Part shown: positions 21,900-32,481 of the stretch, in pieces
Layout: every line of letters begins with the position of its first letter
How positions within the stretch are numbered: the first letter of the stretch is position 1
From: Gonapodya prolifera JEL478
Taxonomy: Eukaryota; Monoblepharomycota; Monoblepharidomycetes; Monoblepharidales; Gonapodyaceae
Length of the DNA: 64,000 bases
Direction of reading: 5' to 3'
NCBI GenBank assembly: GCA_001574975.1
Contig: KQ965856.1
Coordinates: 28,544-92,543, forward strand
Position numbers and translations under genes: made by a program
Notes under the pieces: generated by a model
What the model was told of the DNA's origin: nothing
Seen by the model: the letters and a program-made list of their open reading frames with translations, nothing else
Databases searched by the model: none

Positions 21900-24800
21900 A
21901 TCTAGTGCCTCCTGAACCTGGGGACTCGACCCCAAAACCTACACCACCACCGGACTCCTCATCATACCCGTCATCGAACAATGCGGACACTAGCAACAAA
22001 AATTTACTAACGATTGCCAATGTCTCGCCAATTGATATAGCATCAAATGCGCTCAAACCCCCAGTCGATGCCGACCTCTCCTCACCTGAGCTCCTCGCGC
22101 TTGGAAACGGCGGCCAACCACCTCCGGGCGCCTTCCCAACACCGCCACCGCGGCAAGAAGTCGATTACTTGCAGACGTCTGCTGACATCCAGCGTATGTT
22201 GGACAACATCCACCACCGTGACGGACCAGTTGACTATGCCGCCTACTGGTGCGTTGTCCACATGCCAGGCTCGCTCGGGTCCCTGCCGCCTCAAATGGTC
22301 ATCCAAGACTCCGGAACAGCCCTCTCTGCCATCAGTGGGGAGTTCTAACACGAAAAATTTCATGAATTGGAACTCAACGCAAGAATGTTCAGCTGATGGT
22401 TTGGCACCACCCGACCTCACTACCTCCTCTCCATCCAACATAATCTCGTCATCCAAAGCGATGGAGTGCTGGTGAAGATGAAGACGATGCCATGATTGAT
22501 TGGGGGCAGCCGTGTTGTTTCCTCTGTGACGGGGAGCGAGGATTCTATGACTCACCCCAAACCCAACACAATGGCCATGCTGCAAGACATTGTAAATTCA
22601 AGCTGCCATTTTTAAGTAGCTCTACAGAAGCATACAATGATATTTACTCAAATAAATTCCCGAATATTTGGTGCAGCTCGAACACAAACACCCCCCACAC
22701 TCGTGTTCGTGCTCAATTCGCCCCTTGAGCACCGAACACCCCAACACACCCATTCAAGTTCGAGTTTGCTTTGCGAATATCAAAGGGAACTTGAACTTCT
22801 CAAATATTTGTCATGGCGTGAGGTAATATCATCACACCAATGGGCTCTCTCCTACCACCTGTAACAGTTGGAGGCGTAAGACGGGCTCTGCGCTTTGCTG
22901 TCAACAGAGGACTTACACATGACGTCCTGCTGGGTGTCAATTTTTTGCGCATCTGGCGTGCCGTCATCAACTACGACCAAGGCTGGATCGCCTTCAAAGA
23001 CCCTGACAGCACACTCACTGGTCAAACAACCGCATGTATCCAGAAAGGCTCACAACGTCTCCACTCAATGGACCTGACGCTCAATGAAACCGTCACAATA
23101 CCGGCGGAAAGCAGCCTGATGTGTGACGTTGAAGACGTCCTATGTAGACGATGTTGGAACGGGAGTATGTTCTGTAGTGGTCCGGTACGGACAGGGACGG
23201 TCCGGGGGGTAGCTCGTGTCCCCTAAGGTGTAATCGTATGGGCTTGGGCCCGGAAATAATGCAAATATACCGTACGCGCCTAAACCTATATAACCATGGG
23301 GCTTGTCGGGCCCAGTTCGTACCGTTCTACCACAGTTCATGCGCCCACATCCCATCGCGTCCTTCAAGACCAGGGCAATCACCGCGCAGGGCGTTGTCCA
23401 GATGAAAACCGGATGCACCAGCGTTTTTGTGACAAAGTTCACCAAGATAGACCTCACGCTCCCCCAAGGAACGCCCGTTACAACCTTTGAGCCGCACAAA
23501 GCCACGGAGTTCAACCTCATCAAACTTGATCCCCTTGACCTGCACATGTTGGAAGCCCTGCCACACAAAGTCACACCTGTAACCCCTGGGAAGCGTCTCC
23601 CAAAAGATGCTGCTGTCATCAAGGCACTCATTGCGCAAGAAAGCACCATCAAGAATTACGTGCTGGTGAACCCAATCAAGGATCTCGATTTTTCAAAGTG
23701 CGCTGACCTCACCCATCAGTGGCGGAACTTCCTCATGCACCTCTGTCATGAGAGATAATCGCATATATTCTTGGAAGGTGATACGCCAGGCCACGTTGAC
23801 ATTGTGGAGCACCACATTGACACTGGCAACCACTGACCCTTTGCAACACCCCCCCCCTGGTGCCAGGCCTACCGTGAGCAAACACACATTTGAGAAGCAG
23901 TCAAAACAACACTCGCACAGTGCATCATCCAGGAATTGACGAGCCCATGGGCATTGTCCATGGTCCTGGCACCTAAGAAGGACGGCAAGCTCTGGTTTTG
24001 TGTTGATTATCGGCATCTCAACCAAATCACAATGCGAGATCTGTATCTGCTACTGCAAGTAGACAACACCTTGAATACACTTCAGGGAGCATTGTACATC
24101 TTGTCCTTTGACATAGCATTGGGCTTCTGGCACGTCAATATCTGTGAAGACGACATCCTGAAGACAATGTTCATCACACCAGACAGTCTCTGTGAGTTTG
24201 TTTGCATGCCATTTGGTGTTACCAATGCACCAGCAACATAGCAATGCGTCATGGATTCCATCTTGGGTGGTGTCAAGTGGATATCATGCATTGTTTACAT
24301 GGACAATATCATTGTATTCTCCCCAACCTTTGAATGCCACATGCAAGACATCAACAAAATCATTTCCTGACTTGAACAGGTGGGACTTTGCTCATGCGCA
24401 AAGATATGTGCACTTGTTTGTTGTGAAACCAAGTATCTTGGGCACATTGTGACCAACAATGGTCGCATCCTTATGGACCCCAAGAAGACCACTGCCATCA
24501 ACAACATGCTATGCCCTAAATCTGTCAACTCCCTGTACACCTTCTTGGGCCTCTGCGGCTATTACCAGCACTTTGTGGAGCAATTCGCCAAGACGTTGTG
24601 GCCCTTATGGCAGTTTACATGCCTTGGCACCACGTGGCACTGGGATAAAGAACATGAGGATGCATTTCAAGCCATGAAGAAAGCTTTAATGTCAGAACTG
24701 GCATGCATCCCCCCAATTTCTCCAAGCAGTTTAGCATCCAGACTGACACATAAGAGCTTGCCATCTCTGGAATTCTTTCACCAAAAGAAGACACCAGGAA

Positions 24801-25480
24801 GGAATACATAGTTGCTTACACTAGCCAAAGATCAACAGATGCCAAGCGCAAGTGGGATGTACATGAAAGCAAAGCCCTTTCAATCGTGTGGGCATGTTAG
24901 ACTGTTAGGTTGTATTGTATGGTGCGCCTTTTGAGGTCATGTCAGACCACAAGTCACTGCAATGGCTCAAGGACTCTGCAAAACCAGGACATTTTACTTG
25001 TCCCTGAAGTAACTTCCACGCAACAAGAACCACAACACCAACGCACTTATGCACAACAACCAACTGGCACCCAATACAACCAAGTCCTACAATCCACCAC
25101 GGCTTGGCCCTAACCGGGTGTTGGTAGACATTCAGAGTGGATTCAATGCAGTGTTGACAGATCTTGACAACTGCAAGGACATGCCAAACTACAATGAGTG
25201 GCGCACAACTCCTGAACTACTACTCATCACAACAGCAACCTTGGACACCGTAGAGTATCAGCTAGGGTTTGCGCAAGACCAGTGCACAGACCCAGATCTA
25301 TATGCAGTATACAAATATCTGGCGGCAAGTGCTACGCCTCATGGCATTGGCCGCACTGCACCAAATTGCGCCAGACACAGGTCTTCTTACAAGGTTTGAA
25401 TAAATTGCACATGGCAGAGCCAAGTACAAGGTCCAGCTAATATGTGTACTGGCCAAGTGCAAGGAAGAAATCCTGCACAC
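21900..25480 (+). mobile_element. Ty3/Gypsy-type LTR retrotransposon remnant (protease, reverse transcriptase, RNase H)
   Basis: Fossil. Parts in order: a proline-rich gag-like stretch near 21905-22200; an aspartic-protease signature (QDSGTALSAISGEF) near 22300 and its downstream LLGVNFL part near 22930; reverse transcriptase at about 23930-24360, with VLAPKKDGKLWFCVDYRHLN, EFVCMPFGVTNAPAT and a YMDN active-site variant; the connection and RNase H region to about 25250; and the beginning of an integrase zinc region to about 25480. Several breaks are present and no long terminal repeats could be paired, so the copy is incomplete and probably old. It ends where the inverted-repeat element begins at 25506. 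Confidence 0.85.
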
Positions 25481-25505
25481 AAATTACAATGACCCCACAT
25501 CCAGT

Positions 25506-25582
25506 TGTCACGTTTTTTACACCCCCCAGCCTGGAGAGTGCCCCCACCCTTTAGATTGCTCCACCCACCCCTTAAATCAATG
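25506..25582. repeat. Left terminal inverted repeat of the 7 kb element
   Basis: Begins TGTCACGTTTTTTAC, then a C-run and GGAGAGTGCC. Inverse of the right end at 32403-32481, with 3 mismatches in the first 37 bases and looser similarity beyond (CACCCACCCC shared at the inner end). Confidence 0.85.
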
Positions 25583-25648
25583 CAAGATGCACCTGTGAAA
25601 TTATGTAAGGCTACCATAATCAGTTGACCAATTTGGATATATGTGTAT

Positions 25649-28600
25649 TCAAAAAGTTAGCAAATCTAGTCTAGGTTTACCCCAGGAGTCCAGTTCTGCA
25701 CATTGGGGATAGACAGTTCTAAGAAATACATACATATCCTCTCTCCACCTTTTCCAAAAATCGAAAGGATACATAGGGAGAGGTATCTTCGCACCTTCAA
25801 AAATACGCCGGAACAGTGATGGGTACCTCATAATGAACAGCAATGTAACACAGGAAAATAATCCACAGCTATGTCCATCTCCCTGGTTCCAAAACATAGA
25901 CCAAACGCGATTTTTAGGCAACAGTGCTATTAGCAACATGAGGTGGTTTAACGCATTGCGACATGCCTCCAAGTTGGCATTGTAATGGTGGGGATCGGCA
26001 CTCCTATCCAGTGCATGTCTGTCCTTGTCCACCACAATAACATACCAGTGGAAATTTCTCTCATTGACCATGAAAAAGTGATAGTCTTGGAGATCTATTT
26101 GCAACTTGTCAATTAACTTGTGGCTCATCTGCAAAATGAAGTTGTCAGTCAAATGGTTGGGGTTTTGAAACGGATAGATGACTTGTGAGGAGGAATAGGA
26201 GATGGATGGCCGTTTTTGTTAACTGTCCCACAAGGTGATAGCTGGCAATAGGAACAGATCTAGAATGACGTCACTCCAGCTCTGTGTTCCAGAGAGGTAG
26301 GACGCCTCCTCAAGAGCATTACCTTCTGGAAACACTTTTCTTTAGACAAAATAATGCATGAGTTCAAGACTGGTCCTCAAAAATATGGATTAGCCTACCT
26401 TCTGAATTCATCCTCGAAGGCTGCCCTGTCCTGAGACGATATGTGGAGAAGGGAAGTGGCCATGAGGGATTGAAAGTCGATGCNCAGGTTAGAGGCCAGT
26501 GGCAGTGGTGGTGCAATGGGGATGAACGGATGCAGTTTTGAGCCTTTTGTGGGTTGAGCAGAGGCCTTGGGATCCAGAACAGCTGAGTTTGTTGCTTTCA
26601 ACAGGGTGGAGATTGCCTTGTCAGTATAGAACAATAGATCTGGTATGCGCTCTTCAATGTCCTCCAAGGGGAAGTTAAAATTTGTTCTACATAGCACATA
26701 GGGATGGTCAGAAGGGAGTGATGAATTTATAAGAGTAAGATTATACNTACCTTGGTTCCCATGTTGACGCAGAAGGTGGCCATCCCGTCCACTTGACCAG
26801 GTANNNNNNNNNNNGGCCAGCATCTCCTCTGAATCCCAGAATTGCTTCAACTTCGAAGTCCTCTACATCTCCAGGCAATGAGAGTGTTGCCAGAGCAATG
26901 TCCTCCATGGACATTGTTGCTGGGATGGGCATGAGGTTTCGCTGGTGGAACAACCTTGGTGCTTGTGTGCCAGGTACATCATCCAAGTTGGGGCCCCAGT
27001 GAATCCATTGCAACTGGTACAGGTATTGTTCACAGTTGACGTTGACAATTGTTGCCACATGAGCCCAGACTGGTCCTGGCTGTTTACAGAGACCTCAACC
27101 AACCTTGTGAACAAACACTTGGTCTCCCACGCTGAGGTGCTGAGGGAATTGGGCCATCTGATTCAAGGATCTATAACAAAGTCAGGAACGCCCAAATTGG
27201 AGGTTACAAATCAGGAACTTACCTTGCAATCACCTTTGCACCTGCTGCAACCATGTTTTTGTGAGCAGTTGTGATGAGTTGTTGGTGCTCCTCCTGTGAT
27301 AGAGTGCGATCTACAATGTGATCACGAAGGCTAGGTGGTGCATTGAAGCTGGAAGTGGTCCTGCCATAGAATAGCTTGTTGGGTATGCACTTGGTTGTTG
27401 AGTTGCGCTCATGGTTGTAAGTTGAGATGACTGACTGGACAATGTCATCTGCGCCCTCAAGAGAGCAGTGGTTGGGGTCCAGACCTCTGGTGCACATTCC
27501 ATGCCAGACCCTTGGCTTCACTGTTTGATGAGCCCTCTCGATGGAGCCTTGATTCTGTGGATGGTAGGGCCCGCCATGGATGCGACGAACACCAAGCTCC
27601 TTGTGCATTTCCAAGATGATGTTAGATTGGAATTCCTTGCCATTGTCACTTAGAAATCTGCACATTGCTGGTTAGAAGAGTAGCAACTAACTAAAGAAAA
27701 AACATACCTTTCAGGAGGCCCATCATCAGTGTACAAGTTCCTGATGAATATTTCCACATTCTCCGCAGTGTGTCTAAGATAAAGGGAGCCCAAAACTTTT
27801 TGCTGAAGTGATCAACAGCAAGGAGCTTGTTAAGGCTGCTGAGTTTGGTGAAGTTGTAGACGTAAATCTCTCTAGGATGTGTAGTAATGATTGGAAGGAG
27901 GGGGACAGGATTTGGTGCAGCATGAGATGTGATGCACTGTGGGCAACGGGAGATGAGGGAATGGAAGATGGGATACAGCGTGCTGAGGTAGAAGCTTGAG
28001 GAACACTTTTCCCAGGTGCAATTGATGCCCGGCCCAGGTGAGTGCCATGCTCAGAGGACAGGTGGTTGTGGCTATAGAGTTCAAGAAACTGCAAAAACAG
28101 GTTAGTTCATTCATCATGTCATTCAAAAATGCAATCAGAGAAGGTACTCACTCACTTCATCTACTGAGCGGAGCACAAGTAAGCCCCTTCACTTTTTGTA
28201 GCTGTAGACAAGCCTGTTGTTGAGGATGTGGTACTTTGTACACTGGAGCCAGACTGCAAAGTTAGCAACACAGACGCCAAACCAGGAACGAACATCAATC
28301 ACCTTGCGTTTGAATTCTTTCTGTTTAGATAACATTCCAACTCTTGCAATAGGGGCTGGAAAACGCTTGGACTGCAGGTAGGTAGCAATCTCAGAGTGTT
28401 TGATGAAATATGCCCTCAGTCTGTAGTACTTGTCATTGTTGAGATTGACATTTGCTGGAGGTGGAGGTTCTGGACCAAACGACACTGTTGTTTCCTCCCC
28501 AATAACAGTGTAGGTCCCACTGCTCTTCATGGTGTAGGTGCCTTCAACGCACTGGATCAGTTGCAAAGATGCCAGATTGAGCAGAAGTGTTGGGGGATTG

Positions 28601-28695
28601 TGGCTCAGACAAACACACAGTACATCGTCATTGATGGAGGTCAGGCTGGTCTTGAAGCGCACGGAAGGGTCGTGACCGCTGATGAATTGAGGCAT
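25649..28695 (-). CDS. Element-encoded integrase with chromodomain, and Ulp1-like cysteine protease
   Basis: Leftward gene set of the inverted-repeat element. From the N-terminus: a 168-codon segment of unknown fold (28695-28189); a zinc-type CPQC and VDHFSKKFWAPF segment at 27960-27770; the integrase catalytic part with SDNGKEFQSN and YHPQNQGSIERAHQTVK at 27665-27219, matching the D..D-35-E core of retroviral-type integrases; and a chromodomain (VEDFEVEAILGFRGDAG, then YLVKWTGWPPSASTWEPR) at about 26870-26745. A further exon lies at 26700-26395, and a Ulp1/C48-type protease at 26152-25649 with the catalytic HWYVIVVD, and GDGHSCGLFSC blocks. The protease may be the C-terminal part of one polyprotein-like gene or a separate gene; introns separate the blocks. 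The chromodomain probably directs insertion toward marked chromatin, as in other chromo-integrases. Confidence 0.75.
26804..26814. other. Run of 11 unknown bases
   Basis: N-run inside the chromodomain coding region; single N also occur at about 26484, 26747 and 33008. These mark low-confidence assembly in the repeat-rich middle of the window. Confidence 0.95.
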
Positions 28696-28783
28696 AATGA
28701 ATGGAGATGGTAATGGTACTATCAGAGTGACTGGATCCGTTTGTACCCTTATTCAGTGGCGGCCTGAAAGGCTTGATAATACA

Positions 28784-29697
28784 CTGCTCCGTAATGGAGC
28801 AGTCCTCTTTTTTTGGTCCCATAACCACCAACAGAAAACTAACTGTGAAGTACACTAAATTTATCTTTGAAATATGGGCTGCTCTGTAAAAGGGAGTGGG
28901 GGCATTTTAGAGTGGCTTGAAGCAGTGATACTAGCTGGTTTTGGGACAATCTCGGAACCTCAAAACAGGCCTGCTCCGTTACGGAGCGGCCCTCTTTTTC
29001 ATCCTGCAACCACCAACCAAAAAACAATTCGAAATTACACTACCTTACTCTTTGAGATCGGGGCTGCTCCGTAACAGAGCGGGGGTATTTTCTAGTGGCT
29101 GGAGGTGGTGACACTAGCTAGTATGGTTGGGGGACAGTCTCGGAAGCTTATAACAAGCCGGCTCCGTAACAGAGCAGGCCTCTTTTTTAATCCCACAATC
29201 ACCAACAAAAAACGGCTCCATAGTACTGTACAATACTATTTGAATTTGGTGATGCTCCATAATGGAGCGGATGTGTTTTAGTGTGGTGATACAAGTAGGT
29301 TGGGGGTCCATCTTGGAAGGTCAAAATGGGCTCGCTCCGGACTGGAGGGACCCACTTTTTTGGTCCTACATCCATGAACAATAAACCACTCTAAAGTACC
29401 TTACAATGTTCTCTAGACAAGGGGCTGCTCCGGACCGGAGTGGGGGCATTTTAGAGTGGTGATAATAGTTGGTTTGGTGGGTGATCTTGGAAGGTGAAAA
29501 CAGGCCCGCTCCATACTGGAGGGACCCACTTTTTGGTCCTACATCCCATGAACAAAAAACCACTCTAAAGTACCTTACAATGTTCTCTAGAAAAGGGGGC
29601 TGCTCCGTAACGGAGTGGGGATTCTTTAGAGTGGCTGGAATGGGGATAATAGCTGGTTTGGGGGACGAAATCTGGCTCGCTCCATTACGGAGCAGTG
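28784..29697. repeat. Array of about eleven spaced palindromes (GCTCCGTTACGGAGC family)
   Basis: Two alternating unit types. Type A palindromes start near 28785, 28973, 29161, 29333, 29508 and 29679; type B near 28879, 29064, 29253, 29426 and 29602. Full period is 188 bases in the left half and about 173 in the right half; A to B spacing is about 90. The best preserved core is the perfect 15-base inverted repeat with a central T (28973-28987). Between palindromes, spacer text also repeats (GGGGGCATTTTAGAGTGG after type B; TTTTTGGTCC and CCAC..ACCAAC after type A). The array fills the gap between the element's two diverging gene sets, where a bidirectional promoter, transposase-binding array or replication-type site would be expected. 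Confidence 0.85.
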
Positions 29698-29775
29698 GAT
29701 TTTTTCTCCTGATTCCGCCTTGGTTAAATACCGAAAACTTGCCTCAATTTCAATCATCAACCAATTGAAGGAAAC

Positions 29776-32380
29776 ATCCAACAACTCATTGAACAATACT
29801 GCCTTCCTGGCAACCGGCAAGTCGCTCTGAAGGACATCCGCATGGACCACGGGACGTTCGAGCAAGTTCGGGAGCGCTACAAGAATGGTATCCAAGAACT
29901 CATGTAAGCGCTTGCTCTGCTGTCCAATTCCATTATACCCAGGACTAATTTATTCCTTTCCAATGTGTGCAGGACTGGCATCTCCGAGCTTGGCTTCCTC
30001 CCTAGAAGCATTGTTATTCTCATCGACTTGTGAAATGGAGTCTACAGCGTTGTAGACTGAAATTGCAGTCTTTCGCCTCAAAGACAAGGGTGAGGAGATA
30101 CCTGCACTCCCAGGTCTTATGGATGGGACAATGACTGTCATGGAAATTGTTCTTAGGGTATGTGTTTAATCACTTTTTCCATGACACTGCTTATCCTAAC
30201 CTGTCATGATGTACACACTCTAGGCAGACACACCAGACAAGGTTCGCTTGTCACACTGACATCCACTAACATGGAGTATATAGTGTAGTATGAGTGTTGG
30301 GTATTAGCTGCTGTGCCACTTCTGTGGCCGCGGGTTTAGATGTGCACACCTGCAGGACGTGCCCTAAGTTTGGCATCACGTTCCTGCAGGTGAGTTCTAT
30401 GCACATTCAGCGTTTGGTGAGTCCTGTGGAAAGACTGCTCTCCTTGTCACACCCTAATGTTCTTTAAGTCGTTGGCACTGAGATTCCAAGCAAACCTTTG
30501 TGGCCTCCGACTCTTAGCCCTCATCAAAATTCTGACCCAAGGCGGGGTGCTTATTGAGGTAAGTTGTCTGCTTTTTTGCACTATCACACGTAACTGATAC
30601 ATGTTTATCAGCAAATCAACATGGCCGAGTTCGGAGCTATGAAGTCCAACTACCAGACCGCCAGCACTCCACCTCAGCCACCATCCACTTTGCGTTCCAG
30701 TCTGCCCCCATCTCCAAAGGCAACCTTTGCAACGACAGCACACTGTTTGGCGCCACCAACAACGTCACACACTATGCAGTCACATTGAGATTGCCTGCGC
30801 CGCTCAACTGGGTGAAAGGTTCACATTGGTGTTGCTCATGGGCAAATTCAAATCTATTTGGGCCATGCACAGTTCCAGATGTGGATATTGTGGTGAGTTC
30901 TGTGTTTTGGATGACATTTGATTTCATATTTGCACATGTCTGTTTGGCAGAAATACGTAACCCCGTCTCAATCCAAGAAGGGTGAGAAGAAACTCCCATT
31001 CTTTACATGGCAAGTACCCTTGGCACTCTGGATGGAGCTCATCACCTTAGTAAGTAATCCAGGTGATGGAGTCGTCTTGCCAAGCATAGGAACAGGAAGC
31101 GCTGCAACTGCGTGCGCTCTTCTAGGGCGCACTTGCAATGCTTGGATTTTTGACTGCGACTTCCAGACCAACCTTGAGAAGCATTTCCTCAACATCAATA
31201 ATATGGCACAGGATGACGCAGGGAAGACATTGGAAAGGTGAGTGATAGCATGTACTTTACATCACTAGTGTCTGATTTCCTAACACCCATACTGCTAAAT
31301 TTATTCAGGAAAAGGACTTCCTACATTACACCATGTCCACTCTGTGCACCCCAATAGACTCGCCCCTGGCCAAGCGCAGTAACCTCTCGGCTGAGAAAGT
31401 CACCAAAATCCCCTCCTCTCCCTCGTCAAGGAATCCACTTATTGAGGTCCCCCCCACTGGTAAGTCTGGTCTTGATTTTGATTTTTTGCGCTTTAATGCT
31501 TACAAATACACTTTCTACAGACCGAGTCTGGTGTCCATCCCATACTGAAACTCGTGAGTGTACCATGCATCAACCCTTTTTTGTCACTCACTGCACATCT
31601 ACTTTACCAGGCTCTATACGTAATTCTCCTTGTTGTGGTGACCACCGCGCACATAGTAAGTTTATGGTTGCATGTTAGCCACCACAACTCTGTGTTCATA
31701 CTTGTGTTCTGATTGACAGATGTCAATCCGTTCCTTGATGTCAAGGCAGGTGTTGAAGGCTGTGAAGAGGAATCCAAAGGTATGCATCCGAATTGTTGTT
31801 ACTTGTATTTTTTGGTCTATCTAGCTCATGTATTTTGCAGGTAGTGACACTGATGAAGAGACCCTATTTGACAAGGATATGATCGACAATGGGGATGAGG
31901 GTGACCAAGGTGCGGGCAAGGGTGGTGATGATGAGAGTGAGTTCATTAGTTCGACGTCGCTGTTCTTATTTGACTTTGTTTCATTGTATGAAGATGCTCC
32001 AAAGCCTGTATCCCCACTGCACCCTGCCAGACCTCCTGCCCCCACAGCCAGGCAAGCCCCCCGTTGGTGCGGAGACAAGACCAACTCAGGTTTGTACACC
32101 CTCTCACTTCTACACTCACTGCATGGTCTCTTATTACTGTCTTTTTTTGACTAGAACCTAACCCAAAGCGTCCACGCCATACACCAACATGTGGGGCAAA
32201 GTGGCATGGTCATGGATCTACAAGTGGGAGGGGGGGAGGTAATGCAAGTGGGATCTCATGTGGGAGTAGTGAGGGAAGGGGGAGTTCAAGTGGGGTGGAG
32301 CTCAGAAGGGGTCGGTGGGTCTTCATAAGATTGAGGGACATATCATGGCATTGTTGTTTAGAGAAATTAATATACTTTTG
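29776..32380 (+). CDS. Element-encoded multi-exon gene with DNA N4/N6-methyltransferase-like motif
   Basis: Rightward gene of the inverted-repeat element. Conceptual exons: GNRQVALKDIRMDHGTFEQV near 29815; GLMDGTMTVMEIVLR ending at a GTATGT donor near 30157; FQANLCGLRLLALIKILTQG near 30490-30560; a longer exon at 30615-30893; then 30954-31239 with QVPLALWMELITLVSNPGDG followed by VLPSIGTGSAATACALLGR and NAWIFDCD. The last block matches motif I of the PF01555-type N4-cytosine/N6-adenine DNA methyltransferases (PGD.VLDPF.GSGTT..A..LGR..IG.E.D) and its preceding helix. Several small exons follow, with an acidic segment (TDEETLFDKDMIDNGDEGDQ) and a C-terminal NPKRPRHTP, ending at 32380. The usual catalytic DPPY/SPPY motif is not identified with confidence. 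Copy B of the dispersed repeat lies within this gene. Introns are mostly 50-110 bp. Confidence 0.6.
30256..30395 (+). repeat. Dispersed repeat, copy B
   Basis: Full-length relative of copies A and C: opens CTGACATCCACTAACATGG, contains a block that can be read as CRTCPKFGITFLQ, and ends CCTGCAGGTGAGTTCT, which looks like an exon end followed by a splice donor. Confidence 0.75.
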
Positions 32381-32402
32381 AAACAAAACGTTCATCTTTC
32401 AA

Positions 32403-32481
32403 TATTATGGATCTAGGGGTGGGTGTGGTAATTTACAGGGTTCCGGCACTCTCCAAGGTGGGGGGTATAAAAAACGTGACA
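32403..32481. repeat. Right terminal inverted repeat of the 7 kb element
   Basis: Ends AAAAACGTGACA at 32481; inverse of the left end at 25506-25582. Directly followed by hAT transposase coding sequence. Confidence 0.85.

Larger units (their letters stand above)
25506..32481. mobile_element. 7.0 kb inverted-repeat element with integrase, Ulp1-like protease and DNA methyltransferase-like gene
   Basis: Bounded by terminal inverted repeats: the outer 37 bases match at 34 positions (25506-25542 against 32445-32481), and a weaker match continues to about 75 bases. Both ends start TGTCAC. Two gene sets diverge from a palindrome array at 28784-29697: leftward, an integrase with chromodomain and a Ulp1-like cysteine protease; rightward, a multi-exon gene with an N4/N6-methyltransferase motif. 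Genes end within about 70 to 100 bases of each tip. An RVE-type integrase used by an inverted-repeat DNA element fits the Ginger superfamily, some of which are known to carry Ulp1/OTU proteases; Polintons also pair integrase with a cysteine protease, but no polymerase B or capsid gene is seen and the size is too small. Layout looks nearly whole; a short run of unknown bases prevents judging intactness. Probably young to middle-aged, given the paired ends. Confidence 0.75.

Noticed and set aside
21640-25500. Long terminal repeats for the Gypsy remnant
   Set aside because: No pair of direct repeats of adequate length was found on either side by eye; the shared 90-base block at 21.6 and 30.3 kb belongs to the dispersed repeat.
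28784-29697. CRISPR array
   Set aside because: Palindrome spacing is regular, but the 'spacers' are themselves repeated, the unit is about 90-188 bases, there are no cas genes and the context is eukaryotic.
25506-32481. Polinton/Maverick or virophage
   Set aside because: Integrase plus cysteine protease fits in part, but no polymerase B, packaging ATPase or capsid gene is present and 7 kb is far too short.
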